NCBI RefSeq assembly: GCF_026210795.1
Contig: NC_089440.1
Coordinates: forward strand, 2,046,001-2,110,000
DNA: 64,000 nt
Direction: 5' to 3'
Origin: Rhizophagus irregularis
Lineage: Eukaryota > Glomeromycota > Glomeromycetes > Glomerales > Glomeraceae
Shown here: positions 11,874 to 23,992 of the stretch, piece by piece
Position numbering within the stretch: position 1 is the stretch's first letter
Layout of the letters: each line of letters opens with the position of its first letter
Translations under genes and position numbers: made by a program
Notes under the pieces: generated by a model
What the model saw: only the letters and a program-made list of their open reading frames with translations
Told to the model about the DNA's origin: nothing
Databases searched by the model: none

Positions 11874-13068
11874 TTAGTTATAGAAATAAAATTTAATGTA
11901 ACTTGCGTAAAAAACCATAATATTTACATACGCTATAGCTAGATCAGAATTAGTAATAATAACAACTGGTCGAATTCCAGTAGCTTCAACAATATTATTG
12001 AACATCCAAATATGCGAATCAAGACTTTCATCAATCAATAGTCCTTGAGCAAGTATCAAATTTTTTCGATTATTATTAAATCCAACAATTAAAGACAACG
12101 CCATACCATAGCAATTAGTCTTATGAGTAACATCATTTATAACACAGTCAGAATATTTCACCCAATTCTCAACTTGATATGGTGTCATCCAAGACAAATA
12201 AGTTAAAGTATTATCTTCATCCCAACCACGAAATATAAGCCAACGAGAATCAATTTCCTTTTGACTATCAAACCAATTAGAAAGTTTAGCTGCATCATTT
12301 AATAATGATTCCTTTGTAGGTCAAAATCTTTGAATAGTGTTGTGAAGTTCGTGAATAAAGTGGATGGGTTGGATATTTCACTCAAGGAATTTTCTTTGTG
12401 CTGTAGCTCCAAACTTACAAGAAACTGTCATAAATTTGATATCTTCGATCATTGAATCAGTAAATTTTCTAGAATCTTCAAATTCAACTATTGATACATC
12501 TAAAGAATGGTTATGTTGTTCAACTATCTTATTAATAATCACATATTTCTCAAGGTTTTTCAATTTTGGGCATGATGTATTGATAACAAACGGATAACTA
12601 ATTTTTTTTGTAATAGTGTCTCTAGTAAAATTTGATTCATAGGTACGACTGTAAGAACATATATATGTGTGATGACAGATGATACCTTCCAAACGTACTA
12701 CACGATCTTTAATAATCTGAAAGCCCTGCTTCTTGGCTCACATGATAATAAAATTTTCACAAGCTTCCCATGATTCAAACTTCCTTCCTGAATACAATAA
12801 TGTATGGTGATTCTTATTAGACAAGATCATTTCGTTACCTATATTATTGCAATTATCTAAAAAAAAAAAATAATTAATTAGTAAATTATAAAGTCCACAT
12901 TACTAACACTAACCTACTATCCTAATCTAACCCTAACCCTAATCCAAACCCTAATCCAAATCCTAATCCAACATACCCTAACCCTAACCCTAACCCTAAA
13001 CTATACGTACCATGTGTAAATTCCGAGATTTGAGTATCTTCGCTAGACTCTTCTTCCATATTTTCCAT
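11874..13068 (-). pseudogene. FAR1-domain/MULE transposase, broken
   Basis: Reading on the minus strand, the probable start is MENMEEESSEDTQISEFTHG at 13068. This is followed by the telomere-like insert, then a FAR1-type zinc-binding N-terminal domain (12840-12378; GRKFESWEACENFI, GIICHHTYICSYS, IVEQHNHSL). After two stops comes the start of the MULE transposase domain (SWMTPYQVENWVKYSDCVIN, DVTHKTNCYGMALSLIVG). The first catalytic Asp of the DDE triad (NDVTHKTN) is kept. The second motif reads TNSDLA, where relatives read TDNDPA. The frame has at least three in-frame stops (near 12743, 12375 and 12320) and ends before the third catalytic residue, so it cannot make an active enzyme. Confidence 0.8.
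12921..13000 (-). repeat. interstitial telomere-like repeat, TTAGGG type
   Basis: On the plus strand there are runs of CCCTAA with some degenerate units (CCTAAT, CCAAAC, CCAAAT). The last four units (12977-13000) are perfect. This is the standard fungal/vertebrate telomere sequence TTAGGG in minus-strand orientation. It lies well inside the chromosome, inside MULE 1, between the first transposase exon and the FAR1 domain. Confidence 0.85.
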
Positions 13069-13406
13069 AGAGTAGTAAATAAAGTAGTTTACATTCGATA
13101 TTAATGAAAAAAAGGTATGTTTATGTTTAATATTAGCGAAAAAATAGTGTTTTACGTTCAAATATTAATGAAAGTAATAGCTAAAATGAAAACATTTCAA
13201 GAGAGAGAGAGGGAAGCTGTGGGAAATACTGATCCAATTGATAATTAAAAGTTTATTAAAAGTATAATTCACGTGATTATAGTTTATTTTACATCATTAC
13301 AATAAAATGATTATGCAAATCCATATCTATTATATAATTAAACTAATCAAATCACATGACAAATGGGGTATAACGATAAATCGCATATGCGATAAATCAT
13401 AATTTT

Positions 13407-13981
13407 CTTTATTAATTATGACATTTGAAACCATACAATATAGGAGTTACATCCCACGAAAATACAGTAAATAAGACAACCACCCCACAGTGCAATGAGA
13501 ATGCATTAATAAACTTGATGCAAATACACCTACACACTGAAAGAAAAAAGATGCAGGAAAAAACAAAACAAAAAAAAAAGATCCTTACATACAAAAATGA
13601 TAACAAAAAAAAACAAATTGTAAAAATAAGGAAACAGTAGTTTAATTTTATTAGAGTAGTTATTAGGGAATTTTACTTAATATATATTTTTTTATTTTTT
13701 TTTACTTTAATAAAACTGCAAATGCATTGCAAAAAAAAAAAAATGAATAAAAAAATAAAATTATATTTGTACAATTTCAAATATTTTTAAAACAAATCAT
13801 AAATTATATTTTTAACAAATTAATTATACAATTTTCTTAATATTTTTGCAGCATATTTATATTCTTGTTAAATAAAACAAATATTACAAATAATTAAAAA
13901 TACATGATAATATCTTCAACTACCTAATATAATTAGAACACAAATCATTCATCATACTATATAAAGTACCTTACATATATA
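13407..13981. other. intergenic DNA, no gene supported
   Basis: Begins with the right 9-bp duplication of MULE 1 (13407-13415). The only open frame (71 codons, Lys-rich) is an artefact of A-rich sequence. Nothing else is recognised. Confidence 0.5.
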
Positions 13982-14480
13982 CACAGGTCGAAAAGTGAAA
14001 AATCAGGCATCAGTCACCAATCGGTTACTAATCAGGTAGCTGATTGATAACTGATTGGTGACTAATTGGTGACTTATTGGCATTTTCGCCAAATATCGTT
14101 ACCAATCAGGCAGTTTGCTAACTTTTAATCCAGTGATCAGAAAAGGATGAAATATAGCTCATTGGAATTGTCTTAACAAGACGAATCTAATGGTAATAAA
14201 ATCGCATTTCTAGAATTAATACTTGATAAGAAATTAAGCAAAATATAAAAATAAAAATATATCATTTATATTTTATTTAATTATTTATTAACTATTAATC
14301 CTAGAAATGCGATTTTACTACCATTAGATTCGTCTTATTGAGATGATTCCAATGAGCTATATTTCATCTTTTTCTGATCACTGGATCAAAAGTTAGCAAA
14401 CTGCCTGATTGGTGATAATATTTAGCGAAAATGCCGATTAGTAACTGATTGATGCCTGATTTTTTACTTTTTGACCTGTG
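13982..14480. mobile_element. fold-back MITE, family A, copy 1
   Basis: About 500 bases forming one long imperfect inverted repeat. Each arm is over 200 bases around an AT-rich loop near 14230-14290. Termini are CACAGGTCGAAAAGTG (left) and, read inward from the right, CACAGGTCAAAAAGTA. Each arm carries GGATGAAATATAGCTCATTGG or its complement and the hairpin GATTCGTCTT..GAGATGATTC. The flanks are ATA and GTA, a 3-bp duplication with one mismatch. A 3-bp TWA-like target fits PIF/Harbinger-type MITEs, but no transposase is present to prove it. Copy 2 is at 31764-32210, inverted relative to this one. Confidence 0.85.
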
Positions 14481-14745
14481 GTACTGTTAAGTGGTTAATT
14501 GTTCTCAATAAGTAAAATCATATAAAAATAATTAATTTTAATATAAAATATTTTATTTTCAATACAAAACTATTATAAAACCTATTATAGGACCTGAACA
14601 ATATATATATAGGTCAGATAAAAAATTCAAAATTTACTAAGGTCAATAAGCAAATATTTTTCATGTCTGCTAAGCAAACTTTTATCCAACCCATAAATTT
14701 TTTACACTGCTAAGCAATTTATTTTATGACATATATATATTTATA
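14481..14745. other. AT-rich spacer between two MITEs
   Basis: No feature recognised; ends at the TA target of the next element. Confidence 0.5.
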
Positions 14746-15676
14746 CAGTCAACTCTCTTTATAGTCACACATTTGGAACAGTCTATATTTGGTAATTATA
14801 AAGAGATGTAACTATATAAAAAATTTCTTATATTAGTATATCATAATTCTGGCCAAAAATTAATATAATTTTGGCTAAAATTATACTTAAAACTTTATTG
14901 TATCGTAACTCAGCCAATATTAATCATAGAGAAATGATGATCTTACCGCCATTCGATTCATCTCGATGAGACGGTTCTAATAGTATAAAATACATCAAAA
15001 TCCAATCACTAGATTAATTTCTGAAGTTAAAAAAATATTAATGGTTTTTGTGTAATAACTCTGCTAATATTGATCCTAGAGAGATGATCTTACTACCATT
15101 CGATTCGTCTTGATGCGACGAATCTAATGGTATAAAATACATTGAAATCCAATCACTAAATCAATTTCCGAAATTAAAAAATATTAAATGGTTTTAAGTA
15201 GTAACTCCGTCAATATTGATCACAGAGAGATGATCTTACCACCATTCGATTCGTCTTGATGAGAGGATTCCAACGAACTATTAATCGTCTTTTTATAATC
15301 ACTAGGTACTGAGAAATTCAGCAAAATGTTAAATAGCGCAGTAAACGTAAATCAAGAAATATAATAATGCCGATGCTTAACATTTTGTTGAATAACTTAT
15401 CAGCTAGTGATCATGAAAGGATAAAACTACCACCATTCGATTCGTCTCAGTGAGACGATTCTAACAAGCTATGGTACATCTTTGTACGATTATTAGATGC
15501 CAAGTTATTTAATATATTCTTTATATAACTGTGATTATAAACGGTTTTTTTTAATATAAGATTTTTGAGGATAGGTGTGATTGTGACTATATAGGATAGA
15601 TTTTAATAATAAAGTGTTTTGAACATTCAACTGGTGTGACTATATAGTAGAATGTAACTATAGAGGGAGTTGACTG
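14746..15676. mobile_element. pogo/Tc1-like non-autonomous element
   Basis: A 931-bp element with terminal inverted repeats beginning CAGTCAACTCTCTTTATAGT (left) and CAGTCAACTCCCTCTATAGT (right, read inward), flanked by TA on both sides. The terminal sequence and TA target suit the pogo branch of Tc1/mariner. There is no transposase frame. The interior holds three tandem copies of a unit of about 149 bases (starting near 14907, 15057 and 15206). Each contains the hairpin motif ATTCGATTCGTCTTGATGAG. A related truncated end is at 63495-63760. Confidence 0.8.
14905..15300 (+). repeat. three tandem ~149-bp repeats inside the pogo-like element
   Basis: Units start with AACTC(A/T)GCCAATATT-like sequence, then AGAGAGATGATCTTAC, CCATTCGATTCGTCTTGATG and ATCCAATCACTA. 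They are about 80-90% similar by eye. Confidence 0.75.
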
Positions 15677-15693
15677 TAGTAATATACTATATA

Positions 15694-15883
15694 CATACGT
15701 CAAATGATCAAAAATAGGCAAAAAAAATGGCGCAAATCGCATAAACTATTCGCAAATTTGTATAAACTATTTACAAATAGTATAGGTTAATTCGTAAATA
15801 GCCAAAAACAGCCAAGAATAGCCAAGAATAGCCACTGCTTTTCGCGCCATTTTTTTTGCCGATTTTTAGCATTTCGACCTGTG
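15694..15883. mobile_element. short MITE with CACAGGTCG-type ends (family A relative)
   Basis: A 190-bp palindromic element. Left end CATACGTCAAATGATCAAAA, right end read inward CACAGGTCGAAATGCTAAAA. Both arms then contain GGCAAAAAAAATGGCGC. It is flanked by ATA on both sides. Its ends resemble those of the 13982 and 31764 elements, but the inside is unrelated, apart from short GCCAAGAATA repeats. Confidence 0.75.
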
Positions 15884-15899
15884 ATATATATAATTTTAT

Positions 15900-15980
15900 A
15901 TATACTGTAGTCATATTTTTTATAGTTACCTAATATAAATTATCTTAAATATATAACTATAAAGAGAGTTGACTATACCA
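15900..15980. mobile_element. tiny TIR remnant with pogo-like end
   Basis: About 75 bases bounded by TGTAGTCATATTTTTTATAG and the inverse of TATAGTCAACTCTCTTTATA. It looks like a minimal internally deleted derivative, or two adjacent ends, of the element family at 14746. Confidence 0.45.
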
Positions 15981-17471
15981 AATTAGATGTAACAAATAAT
16001 ATAAGTTTCATATTAAATTATAATAATAATAATTATATAAATGAAGATATCAATTTACTGAATCCAGTAATTTCAAGTTATATATTATATTAAATAATAT
16101 CACTTTCTATAAAGAAAATATCTAAGTAATTTAATATATTATTAAAGTAGAAATATAAGAAAAAAAATTAGCTAAAGAAAAAGTAACTTTTTTATTAATT
16201 AAAGCTAAATTAAAGCTAAGATTACTGGAAAAACTAGAGGGTTTTGGCAAGTTAGTAAAATATTGAATTAGTGAAATTTTACTAAAACTATTTAGAAACT
16301 TTGAAAAAAAGCAAAACTTAAAACTATAATAAATTTATAGTAAAATTTTAAAGAAACTAATTGTAGGATTTTGGAAAGGTTTAGGTAAACAAATTTAATT
16401 AAAATAGAAGGCTTTATTTTTACAAATAAATTGAATTGAAAAAAGTATAAGATAACAAATTAATATTAAATTTAAAAATTCTAAATAAGGATAAAAAAAA
16501 AATGATAAACCAGTTACTAAAAAGAAAGCTATACATATAATTACAGAATATTAACTAAAAGAATTTATATAAATATATATTAATGATATTATTATTTATG
16601 ATATTTTTTTAAGTTAAGATTAGGATAAACAAACTATATGAATTTATCTAAGATAATAAAGTTTGAATAATTTATCTTTATCAAATACCTGGTTTTTTCA
16701 TAAACAGAAAGAAAGAGAAAAATTTTAAGTAGTATTATATAATATTTCAAATTCAATGATAAATGCTTTTTTATATAGCAACTAAAGTTTTTATCTGATT
16801 TTAATAACTTTATATGATTATAATATCTTTAAAGTTTTAAGAGTAAAAATTAGATTGATATTACTATACTTTTCTTTGTTTTTATAAAAAATCCAAAGAA
16901 TAATAATAAAATCAAGAACTTTAAAAAATCCTTTATAAAAATTTTAATATAACAGAAAAAGTTATAAATACTAATTAGATTTTACTAAATATGTGCAGGC
17001 AAAATTAATATAAAATAGGAAAAACAATACAAAAGGATCTTTCATTTAGAATTGCCAGTTGAATTTCAAATAAGATAAGACAAAGAAGGTTTTCAAAATC
17101 TTTAAATGAAAACTCTATTAGGAAGTAACAAAACTGAAGAAAATACTAAAGTTAATGGATAAAATGTAATATTGGAATGCTAATAGTTTATTTAGTAAAA
17201 AGTCAATTTCTTAATCAATAAACTTAGTTTCATTTTTATTTTTAGTTAGTTATTCTTTTTTTTATATAGAGTTTTTTTCTAAAAAATATTAACTTTAATT
17301 CCTTTTTTTCTTCAGTTTATTTACTTATAAGGTGTATTTTGCATTGTTATAATACTTTGTGAAATAAAATACCAGTTTTATTATAATATTTACCAACTTA
17401 TCTATTTAATAAAATATGTATTGCTCTTTTTGTAAGTAATTTTTTTTAAAAAAAAAATATTAAATTTTAAC
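15981..17471. other. very AT-rich DNA, no gene seen
   Basis: No coding frame and no clear repeat. The last 65 bases repeat the AAAATATGTATTGCTCTTTT-type sequence also found near 10610. Confidence 0.5.
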
Positions 17472-18022
17472 TTTACTACTACTTTTTTTTTTTTTTTTTT
17501 TACGTTTTAGGGAGACATCAGCATGCTTGGTTGCCCCGAGCTACCCATGGAGGGAATGTTACAACTAAAGTTGCAGAAATGCATTTCTACTTGGATTGAG
17601 CGATAAACTGGCAAGCCTTTTCTTACAATTATTTAGAAGTAACCAGATGTACATCCCATCTCCCCTACCCCTATATACCACACTTGGAAAGACGACCCAA
17701 ATTTATACCCACACAAGGATGATCGTAGTGTAGCGAGGGGTTTGACGCAGTTATATTACGCATTGCGCCTGTCGAAGTGACGCACGCAGCGTATGGCAGA
17801 TATAACGGAGCAGACATCTAGAAGTAATTCACCATGATGCAATCCAGCCTACACTAATTCCTATACCTTCACACTATTGGTAGTAGTGTCTGCAGTAAAA
17901 TTCTTTTAATTTCTGTGATCGGCAGAATCAAACCTGCAACTTCACTATACTCAAGCTTCACGAGAGGACTCACGGACTAGCCAATGAGCCAAGGGTGATC
18001 AACCCTATTTTACTACTACTTT
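17472..18022 (-). mobile_element. full-length tRNA-headed SINE with target duplication
   Basis: Minus-strand retroposon. The head (about 18000-17920) has an RNA polymerase III promoter: box A TGGCTCATTGG and box B GGTTTGATTCT about 55 bases apart. The T-arm stem GCAG/CTGC pairs around box B. A tRNA-unrelated body follows (to about 17510), of clearly higher GC than its surroundings. The element ends in an A-tail, seen as a T-run at 17483-17501. The exact 14-base duplication TTTACTACTACTTT flanks it at 17472-17485 and 18009-18022. The intact promoter boxes and perfect duplication suggest a recent insertion. No partner LINE tail was identified. Confidence 0.82.
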
Positions 18023-18519
18023 ATATTATAAACTTATAATATATATTTTTATAAAACTTTTAAAATTATTTGAATAATATATAAAATCAACAACAAAATC
18101 TTAAAATCCTAATAAATCATTATACTGACAAAGTGACAAGTTGATTATTCTGATAATTTTAGAACAAAATTATAAAATTTACTATATTTAAACTAAATAT
18201 TACATATTTGCAACAAATTACTTTATTAGAATACATATCATTAAATTTACAAAATTGTTAATATAATGACTTAAAGATTTTGTTAAAAATTACTTTACAT
18301 CTTTGAAAATAATCAGAAAAAAATTATTATTAATATTATTTTTTTTTTATATATTGCAAATATTACAAAATAAAAAAAATCATGCAAACTATATTACAGT
18401 ATTTTTAAACTAATAATATTAATAATATATAAATAAAAGTTAAATATCAATAAAACACTATGATGTAAAATATAATAAAATAAATTAAACAATGATTTTT
18501 TTTATTAACTGTATTAATT
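18023..18519. other. AT-rich 3' flank of the chitin synthase gene
   Basis: Non-coding, extremely AT-rich. It should contain the 3' untranslated region of the minus-strand chitin synthase whose stop codon is at 18520. Confidence 0.5.
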
Positions 18520-21500
18520 TTAATAATTATAATAATTTTGTTGCCTATATGGATTATATGGATTTATATATTGTTGTCCTGATGAAGGAGATGAAAACTG
18601 GTTTGAATAATTAAAGTTATTTGTATAAGCTGAAGTATTAAATTGTTTTTGTTGTAATTTTACTCTTAAACTAAATTTTTCCCACTTTTCCTTTTTTAAC
18701 CTATCTCTTTCCCAATTTTCCCAATGTTTAAGTGGAACTTCAGAAGAATTGAATAATCCTTCTTTTGTTCCATGACCATCATTATTATTTTCACCTTTAA
18801 CTTTTCTTGTTTCGCCCCACGAAAAATCATCAAAGTGCCAATAAGCATATATAGGTAAAATTAAATTCCATATAGGTAATGCTAATAAATATATAAACAT
18901 CCAAAAAATATAAACAAATTTTCTTGTTGTAATTAAAATTAGCAAAGCAGGTAATCCAAGAATGGATATTAACATTAATATTGGAATTGCTTCAGAAAAA
19001 GTCTTTGGAGGTTGTATAAAAGTTGCAATAATTAAGCTATAAGTTAATAAAACTGCGATCGGTAATGAAACAGATCCCATTAATTCCATAAAGATAACGA
19101 ATTGCATAGAAAAACAAAAAGTTCCACAAAGATTTCTAACTAATACAAGTTCCATAAGATTATGAATTGTTGAATTAATCCATCTACGTCTTTGAGATAA
19201 TAAAACTCCAAATTTATCTGGTACAATAGTTTTACAAACAGCTTGAGGACATAACATCATTTTACGATGTGGAAAATTTCTCAACATGAGCGTTGTCAAG
19301 AACCGATCTTCTCCAAGAAGTAATAGATTCTTTTGATGAAGAGTGTTTACACTATTCTGAGAATATTCTTGTACGATTTCTGGTTTCGTTAAAATTGGAA
19401 CCCAAACGTTATCTTTACGAGTTTTAAGCCGATACATAGAGAAACAACCTGGCAAACAAGTTACAGCGCCGAATACTGATTCAAAAGCTTTACCTAAATG
19501 GTGAGAAATAAAATATTCAAACACTTGAATACATGTAACCCATGAGTCTCGCTTATTTGCAATACGGGTCTCTCCGCAAACTCCCATAATTTGAGGATCG
19601 TTACACATAACATTAACGAGTAATCGTAAAGAATTAGGATATATTTTTGTATCAGCGTCCACCTTTTTGAAAAAAAAAAAATCAACAAGGAGACAATGAA
19701 TTTGTTGTATATATAATATTGGAATATTTGAAAATTTATTTACCATTAAAACAACTTCGAAAAAATCTGGTGTCACTTTCATAAGGTGAGTAATCTTACG
19801 GAACATATCATAATCCAAAGCGGACATCCGGTCATTGTACGTAACGCGACTGAATAAATTCATTAAAATCACTTGAGAATCACGTTTTCCACGATTTCCA
19901 GGTTTAGGTTGGCATTGTTCTTGAGAATTTCCACATTTTACAAGAGTAATCATTGGAACTCGGTTATTTTTATAAGCTAAAGGAAATTTTTTTTTTTTTG
20001 ATTATAAAAATAATGTTTAACGTGTAATTCAAAAAGGAAATCTTTTTTAAAACTTACGAAAATAACCGGCATAAACTTTAGCAGTGTTGTTTTGTTTAGC
20101 ACCCTCGCCAATTGCAATGTAACTCATCGGCCGAGGATTTTCAAATTCTGGAATAAGTTCCATCATTCCTATACAAATATTCGGAGTACTCCTCAAATTT
20201 CCGCTACCAGTAATAATTCCATCACAAATTAAAAACAATAATTTCTTGTCATTTGGGTAATCAGTAGCGGCTAATGATTCACAAGTTGTTCTTATACCAA
20301 TTTCACCTTCCGAATAACATGTAACTAACAATACACAGAATAAATTGTTTCCAATTTTACTCATTATTTTACTCGTATTAGTTGGAGTCTTAGAAACCCT
20401 AGAAGTTACTTTCACTGGTTTAAGAGAAAGTCTTGGTAAAATAAACCAATTAAAAACACAAGCCAATAAAAATCTTACAAATACAACTCCTAAGATGGTA
20501 GTCAATGAAATATTTAAGAAAAGTAATGACGTAAAACACCCAATAGTTTGTTTATCAATTTTTCCAGCAAAATATTTATCAACAAGACAATCAACAGCAC
20601 CTTTCGTTTCTGGATTGTTATATAATAAACGCGTCGCATCCTTTCCTTTTGATTTTAACGTTTTACGAACAATTATATCCATTAAATCATTATTTACTGG
20701 ATCTGGATATGATGTGATATAGGGTACTAGATTTAATACATTCCCATTTACAACCATATAATATTTTAAGGGTATAAGTTGATCCCAATCATAGCCCACC
20801 ATTTTTGTCGTATTAAAAATATTTAATGAATTTAGAGTTTTCTTAATTGGAGGTTTCAAAACGCAAATATCACTTTTTGGACTGGAACAAGGTTCGTGAC
20901 TAACAATTGTAAAATTTTTAATGCCACGTTTTACGCAAGGTTTAATTTCTTGATTTTCACGAGTGAAATAATTTGTAATGTCTTGTCCATTTCCATGTTT
21001 TAATATGTCGAAAATAGGAAGTTCTGGGGGTACTTTTGCATTTGTTACATCAAATTGCCAACCCAATATTCCAAGATGTCCTATTTATTATTAAAGATAA
21101 TAAGAATAATTTATCAGGTTCATATAAATTTCGGTTTTTATCGGATACGATGTAAAATTACCTGGTGTTTGATTAAAACTCGAATAAAAATGGTCATTAT
21201 CTTCTTCAGAAACAGGACAAATAAGCGAAGAAAAACCAACAGTTAAAAAACCAACCGTGCCACTCAAGAAGAGAAAAATAAAACATAGAGTAATTTTTTC
21301 ACGCCATGCTTGTCTTGATGGTCTATCATGAAGACCTCCTATTGAAGATAATAAAGCAGGGTGTGCCCAGAACGTTACTATTCTAGAAAATATCACCCAA
21401 CAAGTTTTCTTTTCTTGAACTTTTCCTGTCAAAAGGGGAGCCTTTGGTTGATGACGTTCTGGCTTATTTAGTGATTTAGCATGACTTAGATTCTCTCTAA

Positions 21501-21591
21501 TCATGGCACGGTTTCGATTTATGTAAAAGGATGAATCGTTAATCGTAATCGGTATTCTTGGATGTGTGCTATTTGATGAAGGTGATGACAT
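18520..21591 (-). CDS. chitin synthase, division 2 (class IV-like)
   Basis: Membrane glycosyltransferase polymerising UDP-GlcNAc into cell-wall chitin. Four exons on the minus strand: 21591-21162, 21080-20058, 19976-19744 and 19662-18520. They give 942 residues with consistent phases. The N-terminal cytoplasmic segment is Ser/Pro/Lys-rich. A first membrane segment lies at about residues 97-119, and a second pair near the end of the large luminal-type domain ([20 protein letters not shown]). Catalytic motifs: VDADTK (563-568), GEDR (679-682), QRRRW (719-723), and the division-2 tail SWGETRKV (843-850). Several membrane helices lie between 740 and 835. There is no myosin motor domain, so it is not class V/VII. 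The C-terminal tail is Asn/Tyr/Gln-rich. The third intron (81 bases) has no stop and stays in frame, so retention would add 27 residues just before the VDAD motif. The gene is divergent from the CH-domain gene across 611 bases. Confidence 0.95.
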
Positions 21592-22202
21592 TTTTAATAT
21601 ATAATTAATTAAAGAACGTGAACGAGTTTGCTATAAACAACGAGTGAAGATTATTAGAGACTCGAGTGCAATCGATGGAAGGAAAAAAAAATAAGAAAAA
21701 AAAATAAAATAAAAAAAAGAGAAATAATTATAAAATAATAATTCGTCTCGTATCGCATATGAATATTTTTTTTTTAGCGAGAATCTCTAATTTCACATTT
21801 GTATCACAAACACTTATTTCGGTATTAATTATTAATTTTAAATGGGAAAAAAAATAAATAAAGATCATCGAAAAATGCTGATACATCATGATATAGTGAT
21901 ATAAGATCTTCGGAGAATAGATCTCTAATTTTGGAATTGTGCAGGATGACGTATGACGTTTTATGTTTTACTGCGTCATGTCGCGCATGGTATGAGGGGT
22001 GGGTAAATTAGCAAACTGGTAATTTTTGTTTACAATTGATCACTTGACTAAAAGAAACCCCTAGGTCGTGTAATATCCATCCCTTAATAATAATTAATTA
22101 TATAAAATCCATTCGTTACCATTTTTTTCCTTATCTTTTCCTCTTTTTCCTTTTTTTTTTTTTTGAAAAAAAAAAAAAAAATTTAATTAATTTAATTGAA
22201 AC
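21592..22202. promoter_or_regulatory. shared intergenic region of two divergent genes
   Basis: 611 bases separating the start codons of the chitin synthase (minus) and the CH-domain protein (plus), so it must hold both promoters. It includes a GC-richer patch at 21940-22000 and T/A homopolymers just before the ATG at 22203. No specific site is claimed. Confidence 0.5.
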
Positions 22203-23959
22203 ATGTCACAACCATCTTCACCAATTTCACCAACGAAACCAAAACGTCGCAATTCGTTAAAGGAACAATGGGATACAACAACAAAAGTTGTTAACGTTAA
22301 ACAAAAATTTCATTCATACGTAGTAGATAAATATACGGAATTACAAAAAGCAACATTCACGAAATGGGTTAATATACAGTTACGTATGATTGATATTAAT
22401 CAATTAAATTCTAACAAAAAAATTCCAGAAATTAAATCAATTGATAAAGATTTCCGAGATGGAAAAAAATTAATTCAATTACTTGAAATACTTTATCCAA
22501 ATGACCCAGAATTACCAAAAATTGAACGTGGTAAAACGAGACATCATCATATTGCAAACGTTAATAACGTGTTGGAATTTTTAAAAAAACGATTGGATGA
22601 AAAAAGTTTAATTGCATTAGAAGCTATAGGAGCAGTAGATATTGTTGATGGAAACGTTAAATTAACTTTAGGTTTAATTTGGTTAACAACTTCAAAATTT
22701 TTAAATATGTTTAGCGTACAATTTGAAGTTACTGAAGAAGAATTAGAACAGGTTGAAGAAAGATTTAAAGAAAGTATTAAATATAAGAAAGAAAATAATA
22801 ATAAATATAATGATATTCAAAAATTTTTGTTTCATAATGATGATGATCTTTCTTTTGAACAATTTCAACAACAATTTAGGTCACATTTTGTTGAGGAGGA
22901 ATTATTAGATGTTCCTAATACCATTATTGAGGAGGAAGTAGATATTGAAACTTTATTACATGATGATCATTCAGAGCAGAAAACATTTACAGAAGATAAT
23001 TTAGAAAATTCTTCCACTTCCTCACAAAACAACAAAACATCTCAACCCCTCCCTTCTCAAATTAAAGTAACAATTCCTTCACTTCCCACTCCAATGGCAA
23101 ATAAGCGTTTGCAAGATTTATCAAAATCCGAAAAACGATTGTCATTACCAATATTTCAAACTAACAATAATAATAATTTAACCATAAATCCTACCAAAAT
23201 TTCATCATCTAATTCAAAACCATTTAGAACTTTACGTTTAAATTCTTCACCAATAAATTCAAATACTTCTAATTTATTGTTTTGGATTAATATGCAATTA
23301 ATTAATTATTCATCATTATTACCTTCATCAAATTATCCTCTAGAAGATTTTATAGGATTGAACGATGGCATTGTATTGTCAGCCTTAATTCAATATTTGA
23401 ATATTGAATGGAAAATGGATGATTTAAATTTATTAGATCCCGATGATATTAAGAACGACAAAGATGAATTTTGTGAAGAAATAAAAACAAAAGAAAGATT
23501 ATCAAAATGTTTTGATATAATCGAAAAAAAATTAAATGTACGACAGCCAAAAGCATTAATCTCGATGTTAATTGAAAAAGATTACAATGATAAAGAAAGA
23601 TTAAAAAGAACTGGGCTGGCTTGGAGTGTTTATATAAGTGAAATATTTTTGGCCATAACTAAGTCTAAAAATCAACGAAAAGAAATGAAAAGACAAAATA
23701 GATTATCAATGCTGAATAATATAGAAGAAAATAAAGAGGAAGAAGAAAAAAAAGGAAAGTCCAAAGAGCATGTTGTTAGGATTATTGATTATGATGCTAT
23801 ACATTATCAATCTCCAAGTAATGATAGACATAAAAAACACAAGAAGTCAAGAGGATGTCTTCCATTTTATACATCAAATGATGAAGATTCATTCTGGACA
23901 CCTTCTGCAGCCTCATTAATTGTAATGATATGGGAATGGACCTTACATTGGTTATTAAC

Positions 23960-23992
<33 letters not shown>

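Larger units (their letters stand above)
11616..13406 (-). mobile_element. MULE 1, degenerate Mutator-like element
   Basis: A 1.8-kb DNA transposon. Its ends are imperfect inverted repeats of roughly 60 bases: the left end reads GGATTTTTTTTTTATCGC, the right end read backwards GAAAATTATGATTTATCGC. Matching TATG, ATCG and TCACGTG/TCATGTG words follow on both sides. It is flanked by the exact 9-bp duplication TTTATTAAT. Inside, on the minus strand, lies a broken FAR1/MULE transposase (13068-11874). A telomere-like tract interrupts the 5' part of that gene. The C-terminal half of the transposase is missing, so this is an internally deleted, non-autonomous copy. It belongs to the same broad group as the larger MULE at 57754-61100 but has different termini. 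Confidence 0.8.

Noticed and set aside
12364-12597. 77-codon plus-strand frame over the FAR1 region
   Set aside because: Antisense to the recognisable FAR1/MULE sequence.
12922-13161. Frame ending in a Leu-Gly repeat (GLGLGLG)
   Set aside because: The repeat is the translated telomere-like tract. Only its short N-terminal part (MENMEEESSED) is used, as the start of the MULE 1 transposase.
13425-13640. 71-codon Lys/Thr-rich frame
   Set aside because: A-rich sequence without conserved motif; no context for a gene.
20345-20722. 125-codon plus-strand frame opposite the chitin synthase
   Set aside because: Lies fully antisense to exon 2 of a well-supported gene.
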